Positions 35,912-47,283 of a stretch of DNA of 64,000 bases are shown here, piece after piece (the stretch's first letter is position 1; every line of letters begins with the position of its first letter). The translations under genes and the position numbers were made by a program. A model generated the notes under the pieces. The model saw only the letters and a list, made by a program, of their open reading frames with translations, searched no databases and had not been told where the DNA came from. The stretch spans positions 1,717,001-1,781,000 of the forward strand of contig NZ_JAJDFY010000001.1 in NCBI RefSeq assembly GCF_024704365.1. Direction: 5' to 3'. The stretch is from Thermomonas sp. S9 (GTDB taxonomy: Bacteria > Pseudomonadota > Gammaproteobacteria > Xanthomonadales > Xanthomonadaceae).

Positions 35912-38375
35912 ATGACGACTACAGCACCCGCAGGCCTTGCTCCCGACGACACCATCCGCATCCGTGATCTCGGCTCCGTGCTGGACCGCTTCCCGCGCGT
36001 GAAGCTCCTGTCCCTGGATTGCTTCGACACCATCCTGTGGCGCAAGGCCGAACATCCGGCAGATGTGTTCTATGACATGCAGCAGCAACCGGCATGGAAG
36101 GCCGTCGGCCTGGATGCCAGGCTCCGGATCCGGGCGGAGATGCAGGCGCGCAGCCTGGCCCAATTGCGACGGGGCAGCCACGAAGTCACGGCTCGAGGAC
36201 ATCTACCGGGCCGCCTGCGACGACCTGGAACAGGAGACCCTGAAGTCGCTCCAGGAAGTCGAGCTGCAGGCGGAAGAAAGGGCGTGCCATGCCATGCCCC
36301 AGGCGGTGACGCTGCTGCGCGCGGCGGCGGCGCGCGGCGTGCAGGTCATGGTCGTGTCCGACACCTATCTGACCGAGCCCTTGCTGCGCAGGCTGCTCGC
36401 CGCCTGCCTGCCCGCGGATGCCTATGCCGCGATCCACCGGGTCTGCGTTTCATGCGAATACGGAACATCGAAGGCAGACGGCCTTTTCCCGCTGCTGGCC
36501 AGGCGCCTGGACCTGCCGGTGGCGCGCATGCTCCATGTCGGCGACAACCCGCTTGCGGATGTGTTCCCGGCGCGGGCCGCCGGGATCGCCTGCCTTCACC
36601 TGCAGCACCTGCCGGAAATGCTCGAGTCGCGGCAGCAGTTCGCCATGACTGCACTTCGCCTGCTCGAGCCGGATGTTCGCTCCAAGCGAGGCGCTCCCGC
36701 TGGCTACCATCCGGTCATCGCAGGCCTGGCCCGGGACGACGACGATACGGACCGCAGCATCGGCATCGCCACCCTCGGCCCATTGATGCACGCCTTCGCG
36801 AGCTGGCTCCTGGCACGCAGGAACGCGCAGCAATCCGACGGGAAGCGCGTCAAGCTCGCATTCCTGCTGCGCGACGGCTATCTCCCGCATGCCGCGTACG
36901 AGGCGCTTTCTGGCGAGACGGATGGTCGCCCTGTCTATGTATCCCGCTTCGCCGCGTTCGCGGCCTCGTTCCGCGACGCAGGCGACATCGAACGCTACCT
37001 CGCCCTGTTCGCCACGTCCGGCGAGTACGCGGCAATGCTGAAGCAGCTGGGCCTGCAAGGCGAGGAAGGTGACCGCATTCTCGATGCCCTGCAGGAGCAT
37101 TCGTCGCCGCAGTCGGAATTCAGCAGGCGCGTGCTGCATCCGCGCATGGTGGCGAAGATCACCGAGCGCTCTGCGCGTTATCGCGCCAGGTTGCGCAGAC
37201 ACCTGGAGTGCGAACTGGGACTGGAACGCGGCGACACCCTCGCGTTCGTGGATCTGGGTTATGTCGGCACCGCGCAGCGGGTTCTGGCGCCGGTCATGCG
37301 CGACGAATGGGGGGTTGAACTCCTCGGCTGGTATTTCATGTGCACGCCCCAGGCGGGCGCCGCCAATGGCGCGCGCTGCGGCATGATCGACGCATCGAAA
37401 TTCGATGCCCGCACCATCGACACCCTGCTCCCGTTCGTCTCGTTGCTGGAGAACCTGTGCACGACCAGCGCGGGATCGGTGGTCGATTACGGCGAAGACG
37501 GCACTCCCATCCTGTCCAAGGGCGCGACCGCCAAGCACCAGACAGACCGCGTCCGGCGGATCCAGGCGCATGCGCTGGACTTCATCCGCCAGGCCGAAGC
37601 CCACTACGACGCCGGCGGTGCTCGCCCTGCGATCGATGCGCTTCGCGATGCCGCGCTGGCCGAATTCGCGCGCATGGTGTTTTTCCCGGACAGGCAGGAA
37701 CTGGCCCATTACGATCGGTTTGCGCTGGAGCTCAACCTCGGCACCGACCGGATCATCCGCCTGCACGACACCGATCGCAGCCTGCAGGAGCTTCGCCACC
37801 ACGGGATCTTCTATTCCTCACGCCAGGGCGAAGGGGCGCGCATCAATCCGCCGCATGAGTTGCGGCATGCCGGGATCGAGCTCGCCCTGGCGATGATGTC
37901 CACCTATCGCTTCGGCTTGGCTTTCCGCGCGCGGGATTGGTCATTCCGGGAAGAGCCGGTATCGGCTCTGCTCCTGAGGGGGAACGAGGCCGGCCGCCTG
38001 AGCCTGATGGCATACGCCACGTACGACGGCTGCTATCGCCTGCATGTCCCCATCGGCGAGGGTGATGCGGACGTCGGCTTGTTGCTGGGCGAACGCTTCC
38101 GCTGGCTGCAGCTGATCGAGGCCCGCGTCCTGCGCGCGGGGGAGCTCCGCCTGCAGGCCGAATACGATGCCGGCATCGACGTGCGCCCCTACCTGCTGCT
38201 GGATGGCATCACGGACCATGGCGACGGGCTCCTCCAGTGCGCCACGCCCACGGCCCTGATGATGCTGCCGGCCGGGCTGGTCAGCGGAGACGGCAGGATG
38301 GTGCTGGACCTGGTTCTGCGCCCGTTGAGCCCAGGCCATTCGCAGCCCCAGCTGTCGCAACCGGAAAACGCCTGA
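35912..38375 (+). CDS. Large HAD-domain protein, possible flagellin-modification enzyme (one frame break)
   Basis: About 821 residues over a break near 36190, where one extra G is read (HEVT then LEDIYRAACDD). The N-terminal 230 residues are a HAD phosphatase-like domain: motif I LLSLDCFDTIL (D36, D39), motif II VVSDTYLTE, and motif III KADGLFPLLARRLDL with VGDNPLADV. The remaining 590 residues (LAFLLRDGYLPHAAYEALSG, then LAFVDLGYVGTAQRVL) match proteins found in polysaccharide loci but I cannot name the activity. Position between flgL and fliC plus a sigma-54 promoter suggests a role in flagellin or filament modification. Confidence 0.7.
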
Positions 38376-38387
38376 GGAGCTTTCAAC

Positions 38388-39372
38388 GTGGTCAACGAAA
38401 ATCCAGCCGGGCAAGCAAGCGCGGGCCTGCCATCCACTCCCCTGAAATCGGTCACGCTGCTGCTGGGGGAGTCCATTCTCGGGTTCTTCCCTGCTCGGGC
38501 AAAGCCTGAACGATATCCAGGGGATCGCGTACGCGGGCGAGATCGACAACATGCATCGCTTCGCCTTCCCCCTGCATCGCGAGAGCAACCACTACCGCTC
38601 GCGCTGCGCGATCTGCATGACGCATGACCCGTATGATTGCCCGATCTATCCGCTGGACCCGCAGCCGCTCGGGGATCCAGAGTCGGTCACGATCGATGCC
38701 TACCTGGAAGTTCTCTCGCGCTTCAACGAGCCGTTCGTCGTGGACGGCTCGAAGAATGTCGATTGGCTCTGGTACCTGAACGCGCGCGGCCTGCTCGACG
38801 TGTTGCCCACCCGCGTGATCGTGGTGACGCGCTCGGTCTGGGCCTTCGCCGCCAGTCAATTCCGCGACGGCAATCCCAACGTCTACCAGTCGGCGGAAGG
38901 CTGGCGCAACATCTACCGGCACGCGCTGAGGACGGTTTCCCTGCTCGCCCCACCCAGCCTGCTCATCCGGCACGAGGATTTCGTGTCCAACATGGACAAC
39001 TGGCTGTCTCGGGCCGCATGGTTCGTATCGGGCCGGCCGCACAACATCCTCGCGCCCAAACCGCTCCACTGCATCGGCGGAAATCCGAGCGCCTACGCCA
39101 TTCGCGAAGAATTCGACAAGCAGGGCCATCTGCGTGTGGTCCCTGACCACGAACGCCCGGTTTCACAAGAAAAGCTCTCCTTCTTCGGCGCGAGCGCGGC
39201 GCCGCGATCGCAGCCCATCGAGCGCTGGGGCCACCTGATCGATCGGCAGCAGGCGAGGAACATCCTGGCCATCCCGGGCGTCATGGACACGATGCTGGAT
39301 CTCGGCTACGACCCGCTCGGGATGCTGGAAGAGCATGCGGCCTGGCGGGCGCAACGCGGCCAGGGGGCCTAG
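38388..39372 (+). CDS. PAPS-dependent sulfotransferase-like protein (one frame break)
   Basis: About 328 residues, GTG start at 38388 after GAGGAGC. The break lies near 38466-38474: the N-terminal strand VTLLLG continues in the next frame with PFSGSSLLGQSL, which matches the P-loop-like 5'-phosphosulfate loop of sulfotransferases. The 3'-phosphate-binding segment is VIVVTRSVWAFAASQFRDG, and LLIRHEDFVSNMDNWL matches the family's later core helix. The gene follows the HAD gene by 12 bp, in the same unit, directly ahead of fliC, so sulfation of flagellin or of its glycan is plausible but unproven. Confidence 0.72.
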
Positions 39373-39508
39373 CATTCCATTGCTGGCCGTTATCCGGCGC
39401 TGCAGTCGCCGGCTGCCAAGGCCGGTCTGCCGGAAGTGCTGTTTCTTTAGGGCCTGCACAGAAAATTTTTCATTTCTGCGCCGCGGTTCGCACTTCCGGA
39501 AACTCCCC

Positions 39509-39535
39509 TCAAGGTCGTGCGGGGAGGGTCGTTAT
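39509..39535 (+). promoter_or_regulatory. Sigma-28 (FliA) promoter of fliC
   Basis: TCAAG, 14 bases, GTCGTTAT; spacing and layout are identical to the flgM and fliD matches. It lies about 98 bp before fliC, leaving a long leader. The rest of the 260-bp gap (39373-39632) contains no gene. Confidence 0.8.
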
Positions 39536-39632
39536 CTAGCCCAGCAGAGGACGAGGCCACATTGACGGCAACCTTCTGCGGCCCCACCGGCCGTGGCTCC
39601 GCCCGCCGGCAACCAGTCCAGGAGACAGCATC

Positions 39633-40514
39633 ATGGCTAATAGCGTCAACACCAACATCATGTCGCTGAATGCTCAGCGCAACCTCTACACCAGCAGCAT
39701 GGCCCAGGCCACCACGATCCAGCGCCTGTCGTCCGGCCTGCGCGTGAACAGCGCCAAGGACGACGCCGCCGGCCTGGCGATCGCCGAGCGCATGAACGCG
39801 CAGATCCGTGGCAACAACGTCGCCATCCGCAACGCCAACGACGGCATCTCGCTGGCGCAGACCGCGGAAGGCGCGCTGGGCAAGATCGGCGACTCCCTGC
39901 AGCGCATGCGCGAGCTGGCGGTGCAGTCGGCCAACGCCACCAACAGCTCCAGCGATCGCGACAACCTGAACGCCGAGTTCAAGCAGCTGCAGGACGAAAT
40001 CGCCCGCGTGGTCGGCGGCACCACCTTCAACGGCACCTCGCTGTTCACCGGCTCCAGCTCGTTCAGCTTCCAGGTCGGTGCCGGCACCACCGCCAACGAC
40101 GTGGTCTCGGTGGCACGCAACCAGCTGTCGGGTGGCACCGCCGCCACCAGCGGCGCGCTGACCAGCAGCAGTGCGGCCAACGACGTGATCAAGACCATCA
40201 CCACCGCTTCCGCGATCTCGGGCGCCGACGCCACCAACTCGACGAACGCGATCAAGGACATCGACGTGGCGCTGGACAAGATCAACTCCGAGCGTGCCAC
40301 CTACGGTGCGGCCCAGAACCGCTTCGACTCGGTGATCGGCAACCTGCAGATCACGGTGGAGAACACCTCGGCCGCCCGCAGCCGGATCATGGACACCGAC
40401 TTCGCCGCGGAAACCGCCGCCCTGACCCGCACGCAGATCCTGACCCAGGCCGGTACCGCCATGCTGGCCCAGGCCAACCAGGCTCCGCAGAGCGTGCTCA
40501 GCCTGCTGCGCTGA
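39633..40514 (+). CDS. fliC: Flagellin FliC
   Basis: 293 residues, a short flagellin. The N-terminal D0/D1 (NTNIMSLNAQRNLYTSSMAQATTIQRLSSGLRVNSAKDDAAGLAIAERM) and C-terminal D0/D1 (AARSRIMDTDFAAETAALTRTQILTQAGTAMLAQANQ) are complete, while the surface-exposed middle is reduced to about 90 Ser/Thr/Ala-rich residues. Those Ser/Thr residues are potential glycan sites. A single flagellin gene is present. Strong AGGAGA ribosome site upstream. Confidence 0.97.
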   Translation: MANSVNTNIMSLNAQRNLYTSSMAQATTIQRLSSGLRVNSAKDDAAGLAIAERMNAQIRGNNVAIRNANDGISLAQTAEGALGKIGDSLQRMRELAVQSANATNSSSDRDNLNAEFKQLQDEIARVVGGTTFNGTSLFTGSSSFSFQVGAGTTANDVVSVARNQLSGGTAATSGALTSSSAANDVIKTITTASAISGADATNSTNAIKDIDVALDKINSERATYGAAQNRFDSVIGNLQITVENTSAARSRIMDTDFAAETAALTRTQILTQAGTAMLAQANQAPQSVLSLLR

Positions 40515-40536
40515 TCCCGCAGCCGCTCCACCCGTC

Positions 40537-40558
40537 GGGGAGCCCGCAAGGGCTCCCC
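40537..40558 (+). terminator. GC-rich hairpin after fliC
   Basis: Perfect 9-base stem GGGGAGCCC / GGGCTCCCC with loop GCAA, 23 bp after the flagellin stop. No T-run, but position and stability suit a transcript end or an mRNA-stabilising structure. Confidence 0.65.
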
Positions 40559-40584
40559 GCACGGCGTTCCAACGATGAGTCGCC

Positions 40585-41000
40585 ATGTCCAGCATCGCGT
40601 CCGTCAATGCCTCCCTCGCGGGAGCCTCCGCTGCCCCGACGCCCGCCGCCGGGGTTTCGGCGCGTGCGGATGCCGGCCCCCAATGGCGCCATCGGACGCG
40701 CCAGCGAAACCGGACGCGGCAAGCGCCGCCTCCGCCGTGATCGACTCTGCGCAGGCCGCCGACCGGGCGCGCAAGCAGCGCGCCGCGCAGGAGTTGCAGA
40801 AGCAGATCGACCAGGCGATGGCGCAGTCACGCACGCGCACCTCGCTGCGGTTCCGGGTGGAGGAGGATGTCGGCAAGATCGTCGTTTCGGTCGTGGATGA
40901 GAACGGCAAGACCCTCATGCAGATCCCGGATGACACCGCATTGGCGCTGGCGCGCCGGCTGGCCGAGACCGGCAGCGGGCTGGTGGACCGCCAGGCCTGA
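40585..41000 (+). CDS. flaG: FlaG-family protein (one frame break)
   Basis: About 139 residues starting MSSIASVNASLAGA at 40585; a break in the C-run at 40677-40681 (one C missing) leads into the frame with MAPSDAPAKPDAA and the conserved FlaG domain LRFRVEEDVGKIVVSVVDENGKTLMQIPDDTALALARRL. If the C-run is correct as given, translation could begin at ATG 40683 with 105 residues, but that start lacks a ribosome site. FlaG affects filament length in polar-flagellated bacteria. Confidence 0.85.
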
Positions 41001-41043
41001 ACGGCGCAGTCCTTGCATGGATTGCAGGGATGCCCCGGCCGCC

Positions 41044-41070
41044 TCAAGACGCGCCCGCATGCGCCGTTAA
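41044..41070 (+). promoter_or_regulatory. Sigma-28 (FliA) promoter of fliD
   Basis: TCAAG, 14 bases, GCCGTTAA; exact spacing, and the -10 is identical to that of flgM. Located 55 bp before fliD. Confidence 0.85.
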
Positions 41071-41124
41071 ACCAGAAAGGCAGGCTCGGGCCGAGGGCAA
41101 GCGCCCGCCCGGCGAGGAGACAAG

Positions 41125-42471
41125 ATGGCCATCACCGCAACCGGCATCGGATCCGGGCTCGACGTCAACAGCATCGTCTCGCAGCTGATGTCGGCCGAGC
41201 GCGCGCCCACCGACAAGCGCCTGACTGCGGCCGAGCAGGACACCAAGTCGCAGATTTCCGCGTTCGGCACCCTCAGCTCGGTGCTGTCCTCGCTCCAGAG
41301 CGCCCTGCAGAAGTTCGACGGCCTGGGCAGCCTGTCCGGACGCAAGGCCACCCCGGCCAGCGGCGCGGGGTTCACGGCCAGTGCCAGCAGCGGCGCCGCC
41401 CCGGGCCGCTACATGATCAGCGTGGAATCGCTGGCGCAGGCGCACCGCCTGCAGTCCGCGGCGGTGGCCCGCAATCCCGACGGCAGCCAGCCTCAGCTCG
41501 GCTACGGCACCCTGTCGATCAGCATCGGCAGCGGCACCGCGGTGGATGTCTCCATCGCCTCGGGCAGCGGCAGCCTCAACGCCATCCGGGATGCCATCAA
41601 CGCGCAGGCCGGCGACAGGGTGGCCGCCACCGTGGTCAGCGGCGACAGCGGCGACGTGCTGTTCATCGCTTCGCGCACCACCGGAACCGCAGGCGCAGTG
41701 TCGATCACCGCCAGTGGCGGGGACGGCGGGCTGGCCGCGCTGGACACCACCAGCGGCACCATCACCACCAAGGACGCGGCCCAGGACGCGCAGGTGGTGA
41801 TCGACGGCATTACCCGTACCGCCAAGGGCAATACCCTGAGCGACGCCATTTCCGGCATCACCCTGACCCTCTCGAAGGCCAACCCCGGGACCCCGTATGC
41901 GCTGGACGTGAGCGAGGACACCAGCTCACTCAAGACCACGCTCAATGGCTTCGTCAGCGCCTACAACGCCGCCCTCACCCAGATCCGCAGCCTGTCGGCG
42001 GCCGGCGGTGAAGGCGCGACGGCCGGGCCGCTGAGTGGCGACGCCGCCACCCGCTCGATCCAGCAGACCTTGCGCAACGCGATCGGCGGCAGCTACCAGG
42101 CCTTCAGCGCCCTCGGCCTGAAGACCGCAGTGGACGGCACCCTGGCCCTGGATTCGGGCAAGCTCGATGCCGCCCTGGCCAGCGACCCCAACGCGATCAA
42201 GAAGGTCTTCGGCGAGACCGCCGATTTCGGCAAGGGACTGCGCGACAACCTGCAGAACCTGCTCGGCGACCAGGGGCTGGTGCCCAGCCGGCAGAAGAGC
42301 CTCGCCGACCGCACCAAGGCGCAGGCGAAGCAGCGCGCCGACTTCGAGGACCGCATGACCCGGCTGGAGGATTCCTATCGCCGCCAGTTCACCGCCCTCG
42401 ACAGCATGATGGCCAGGCTGCAGGGCACCTCCAATTTCGTTTCCCAGCAGATCAGCCTGCTCAACAAATAA
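41125..42471 (+). CDS. fliD: Filament cap protein FliD (HAP2)
   Basis: 448 residues. ITATGIGSGLDVNSIVSQLMSAERAP at the N-terminus and RMTRLEDSYRRQFTALDSMMARLQGTSNFVSQQISLLN at the C-terminus are the FliD_N and FliD_C signatures. Caps the filament and folds exported flagellin. Confidence 0.96.
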   Translation: MAITATGIGSGLDVNSIVSQLMSAERAPTDKRLTAAEQDTKSQISAFGTLSSVLSSLQSALQKFDGLGSLSGRKATPASGAGFTASASSGAAPGRYMISVESLAQAHRLQSAAVARNPDGSQPQLGYGTLSISIGSGTAVDVSIASGSGSLNAIRDAINAQAGDRVAATVVSGDSGDVLFIASRTTGTAGAVSITASGGDGGLAALDTTSGTITTKDAAQDAQVVIDGITRTAKGNTLSDAISGITLTLSKANPGTPYALDVSEDTSSLKTTLNGFVSAYNAALTQIRSLSAAGGEGATAGPLSGDAATRSIQQTLRNAIGGSYQAFSALGLKTAVDGTLALDSGKLDAALASDPNAIKKVFGETADFGKGLRDNLQNLLGDQGLVPSRQKSLADRTKAQAKQRADFEDRMTRLEDSYRRQFTALDSMMARLQGTSNFVSQQISLLNK

Positions 42472-42477
42472 GAGCGA

Positions 42478-42876
42478 ATGCCGCCCATGAACGCACGCGC
42501 CTCCGCCCAACACTACCGCCAGACCGCCGTGCAGAGCGCGGTGCTGGAGGCCAGCCCGCACCGGCTGGTGGCCTTGATGCTGGCCGGCATCCGCGAGCGC
42601 CTGCAGCTGGCGCTCGCCTGCATGGAGAAGGGCGACATCGCGCGCAAGGGCCAGGCCATCAGCGAGGCCAGCATGATCATCGGCGAGCTGGACGGCTCGC
42701 TGGACCACAAGGCCGGCGGCGACATCGCCGCGGGCCTGGCGGCGCTCTACGCCTATGCCCAGCGCCGCCTGGTCGAGGCCAACCTGCACAACGACCCCGC
42801 AAGGCTGAAGGAAGTGGACGGCCTGATCGCCGAAATCGAGGGCGCCTGGCAGGCCATCGCGCCCGCCAGCCCGTGA
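42478..42876 (+). CDS. fliS: Flagellin chaperone FliS
   Basis: 132 residues from ATG 42478 (or 129 from 42487). QTAVQSAVLEASPHRLVALMLAGIRERLQLALACMEKGDIARKGQAISEASMIIGEL is the FliS helical bundle. Binds the flagellin C-terminus in the cytoplasm. A 6-bp gap follows fliD. Confidence 0.95.
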   Translation: MPPMNARASAQHYRQTAVQSAVLEASPHRLVALMLAGIRERLQLALACMEKGDIARKGQAISEASMIIGELDGSLDHKAGGDIAAGLAALYAYAQRRLVEANLHNDPARLKEVDGLIAEIEGAWQAIAPASP

Positions 42877-43178
42877 CCCGCTACGCGCCCGACGATATTC
42901 CCACCCTGCCCGCGGATGCCGTCCGCGAGGCGCTGGGGCGGGCCGACCTGGACGCCGCGGCCGCCCTGCTGGAGGCCCACGACCGCGCCGTGCGCGAGGC
43001 CCTGGCCGGCGATGTCCTGCTGGATCCGCGCCAGGCCCAGCGCTGGGTCAACCTGCAGCAGGAGCAGCAGGCGCTGCTGGAGGAGCTCGCCCGGCTGCGT
43101 GACCAGACCGGCGAGCAGCTGCGCCAGCTGCAGCGCCACCAGCGCGGGGCGCGGGCCTACCTGCGGTTCGGCGGATGA
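42873..43178 (+). CDS. FliT-like flagellar chaperone candidate
   Basis: 101 residues, GTG start overlapping the fliS stop by 4 bases. All-helical and charged with repeated Leu heptads (QQEQQALLEELARLRDQTGEQLRQLQRHQRG). Position directly after fliS and size match FliT, but primary sequence in this group is poorly conserved, so the name is left open. Confidence 0.6.
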   Translation: MTRYAPDDIPTLPADAVREALGRADLDAAAALLEAHDRAVREALAGDVLLDPRQAQRWVNLQQEQQALLEELARLRDQTGEQLRQLQRHQRGARAYLRFGG

Positions 43179-43738
43179 CCCCGGAAGCCGCCGACGCCCT
43201 GCTGTTCGGCGAGGCCCTGGCCTGCCGGGAACATGTGCGCGCCGGGTTCGTGCCGCAGGCCCTGGAACCCCAGCGGGCGCAGGCGCTGTGCGTTCGCGCC
43301 GAGAGCGGCCTGGCCGCGATCGCGGTGATCGAGGACAGCCGCGCCGACGAGGAGGACGCCGCCCAGGGCGCGGCGCTGCGCCGGGTCGAGGCGAAGCTCG
43401 ATCTGCTGCTGGCGCTGGTCGGCCACCTCGGGCGCGCTGACGAGCCCGCCACCGAGGTCAGCCTGCTGTGGTCCGCGCTGGGCGCACGCCTGCCGGCCGC
43501 GCCGGATGCCGCCGTGGGCGACACCGGGCTGTTCCGGATCCAGGCCGCGAACTGGCTGCCGGAGCCGCTGGCCCTGCCGGCCCGGGTAGTCGCGATCGGT
43601 CCGGCGCCGGATGCGCAGGGCGCAGAAATGACGTGGCTGCGCTTCGACCCCCTGACCCCCGGAGCCGCCTCGGCGCTGGAGCGGCACCTGTTCCGCCGCC
43701 ATCGCCAGGCGGTGGCCGAGCGCCGACGCGGCCCCTGA
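43175..43738 (+). CDS. Atypical PilZ-like protein of the flagellar locus
   Basis: 187 residues starting in the fliT-like stop (ATGA). The layout of a helical first half (GAALRRVEAKLDLLLALVGHLGR) and a beta-rich second half (LLWSALGARLP, MTWLRFDPLTPGAASALERHLFRRHRQ) is like the PilZ-fold proteins encoded between fliS and rpoN in Xanthomonas. The classical RxxxR and DxSxxG c-di-GMP motifs are not visible, so ligand binding is doubtful. It probably takes part in flagellar control. Confidence 0.6.
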   Translation: MTPEAADALLFGEALACREHVRAGFVPQALEPQRAQALCVRAESGLAAIAVIEDSRADEEDAAQGAALRRVEAKLDLLLALVGHLGRADEPATEVSLLWSALGARLPAAPDAAVGDTGLFRIQAANWLPEPLALPARVVAIGPAPDAQGAEMTWLRFDPLTPGAASALERHLFRRHRQAVAERRRGP

Positions 43739-43796
43739 CCGCCCCGGATCGGCCTGGAACGGCCTTGAGCGCGCGCGCCCGGCATGCGTCGGAAAC

Positions 43797-43825
43797 TCGA
43801 CATTTCCGCGCTTTTTCCCGATAGT
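43797..43825 (+). promoter_or_regulatory. Sigma-70-type promoter candidate for rpoN
   Basis: TCGACA, 17 bases, GATAGT, 57 bp before rpoN. It matches 5/6 and 4/6 of the housekeeping consensus. Arms CGGAAA/TTTCCG at 43790-43808 overlap the -35 and could be an operator. Confidence 0.45.
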
Positions 43826-43881
43826 GACCGCACCGGACCCTTGCGCTGGAGCCGGCCGGCAGTGACATCCGGGAGCGGTGG

Positions 43882-45289
43882 ATGAAGGCAAGCTTGCAGG
43901 CGAAGATGGGGCAGCAGATGGCGCTGACCCCGCAGCTGCTGCAGTCCATCCGGTTGCTGCAGGTGACCTCGCTGCAGCTGGAGCAGGAACTGCAGCAGCT
44001 GCTCGAGCCGCAACCCGCTGCTGGAACAGGAGTCCGAGGACGAACCGCTGCCGGCCTCCGCCGAGGCGGAGCGCGCCAGCCTGGAGGCCGCGGCCTGGGA
44101 CGAATTGCCGGAACCGATGTTCCTGTCCGGCGGAGGGCACGCCGGGGATCCCGACGACGACCCCACCGCCCGCATCGCCGCCGGGCAGTCCTCCGATCCA
44201 CGCCAGCGCCTGCTCGCGCAGATGGCCCTGCGCAGCACGCCGCGCGAGCTGGCGCTGGCCGCCTACTGGCTGGACTGCTGCGACGACCACGGCTATCTGG
44301 AAGGCCCACCGGACGCCTTGGCCGCGCAGGGCGCCGCGCAGCTGGGCGAGGCGCTGGCCGGCGTCAGCGCGGACGAACTGCTGGCCGCGCGCCAGCGGCT
44401 GCTGGACGGCGAGTGGCCGGGCATGGCCGCGGCCGACCCGCGCGAGTGCCTGCTGGCCCAGCTGCGCGCCCTGCCCCCGGTCGCGGCCCGCGCTCTGGCC
44501 ACGCAGATCGTGTCCGCGCACCTGGACCTGCTGGCCCGCCACGACCTGGCCGGGCTGGCCGCCGCGCTGGGCGTCGCGCCGGAGGAAGTCGCCGCGGCGG
44601 TGTCGCTGGTGCTCTCGCTGCAGCCGCATCCGGTGGAGCAGCCGCCGGAGCCGGAACCGGCCTATATCGTCCCCGACGTGATCGCCTGGCGCGCCAACGG
44701 CGGCTGGCAGGTGCGCCTGAACACCCGCAGCCAGCCGCGCCTGCGCCTGTGCGCCTACGCCGAGCAGGCCGCCAGTGGCCATGAAGGCATGCGCGGCCTG
44801 CTGGAAGAGGCGCGCTGGATGCTGCGCAGCCTGGGCATCCGCAACGACACCCTGCTCAAGACCGCACGCGTGCTGGTGGCGCGCCAGCAGGCCTTCCTCG
44901 AGCACGGCGAGGAATCCATCGCGCCGTTGACCCTGAAGGACGTGGCCGAAGAGATCGACATGCACGAGTCCACCGTCTCGCGCATCACCACCGGCAAGTA
45001 CATCCAGACCCCGCGTGGCACGCTGGAGCTGAAGCAGCTGTTCGCGGTGCGGCTGGAGGGCGCCGAGGTTTCCGGCGCGGCGATCAAGGCGATGGTGCGC
45101 CGCCTGATCGAGAGCGAGCCCGCGCATGCCCCGCTGGCGGACGAGGCGATCGCGGCGCTGCTGGCGCGCCAGGGCATCCGCGTGGCGCGGCGCACGGTGG
45201 CGAAGTATCGTGAGCAGTTGGCCATCGCCCCCGCCCGCGAGCGCAAGCGCGCCGGCAGCGGCGGGACGCGGGTGGCGCGCGCGGGTTGA
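43882..45289 (+). CDS. rpoN: RNA polymerase sigma-54 factor RpoN (one frame break)
   Basis: About 469 residues over a break near 44008, where one extra C is read (LEPQPAAG instead of an ERNPLLEQESEDE continuation). Region I is MGQQMALTPQLLQSIRLLQVTSLQLEQELQQLLE; the core-binding region is in the middle; the HTH LKDVAEEIDMHESTVSRITTGKYIQTPRGTLELK and the RpoN box ARRTVAKYREQL close the protein. A flagellar rpoN copy at this position is normal for Xanthomonadaceae, which often have a second copy elsewhere. It would serve the sigma-54 promoters found at flgB, the HAD gene, fliE and fliL. Confidence 0.95.
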
Positions 45290-45308
45290 CCAGATGACGG
45301 GGGATGCG

Positions 45309-45703
45309 ATGCCGAACACGATCCGGGTGCTGCTCGTGGACGACCACGAGGGCTTCATCAACGCGGTGCTGCGCCACATGCGCAAGCATCCGTGGGTGGA
45401 GATCGTGGGCACCGCGGCCAACGGGATCGAAGCGGTGGCGCGCTCGGAGGCCCTGCGCCCCGACGTGGTGCTGATGGACCTGGCGATGCCGGAAATGGGC
45501 GGGCTGCAGGCCACGCGCCTGATCAAGGCCCAGGACGCGCCGCCGTTCGTGGCGATCGTCAGCCATTTCGACGACAACGAGCACCGCGAGCACGCCCAGC
45601 GCGCCGGCTGCGACGCGTTCGTCAGCAAGCTCAACTACATGCAGGAAGTGCTGCCGCTGCTGGAGCGGCTGGCGGGCGGGCGGGCCGCGGGCGAGGGCCG
45701 CGC

Positions 45704-45707
<4 letters not shown>
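45309..45707 (+). CDS. Single-domain response regulator
   Basis: 132 residues, receiver only. LVDDHEG holds the acidic pocket, [13 protein letters not shown] the phospho-acceptor Asp, VSHFDD the switch Ser and FVSKLNY the conserved Lys. No output domain, so it works as a phosphate sink or protein-binding switch. It stands between rpoN and fleQ and overlaps fleQ by 4 bases. An upstream ATG at 45294 is possible; GGGGG before 45309 favours the latter. Confidence 0.9.
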
Positions 45708-47223
<1,516 letters not shown>

Positions 47224-47231
47224 CGCATCCG

Positions 47232-47248
47232 CGGCACGGGTTTTGCTT
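47232..47248 (+). promoter_or_regulatory. Sigma-54 promoter of the fliE operon
   Basis: CGGCACG, four bases, TTGCTT: strong -24/-12 element in the 60-bp gap between fleQ and fliE. Confidence 0.88.
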
Positions 47249-47283
47249 GAGGTTGGTCAGACCCGTTTCCTTCCGATGCCGAG

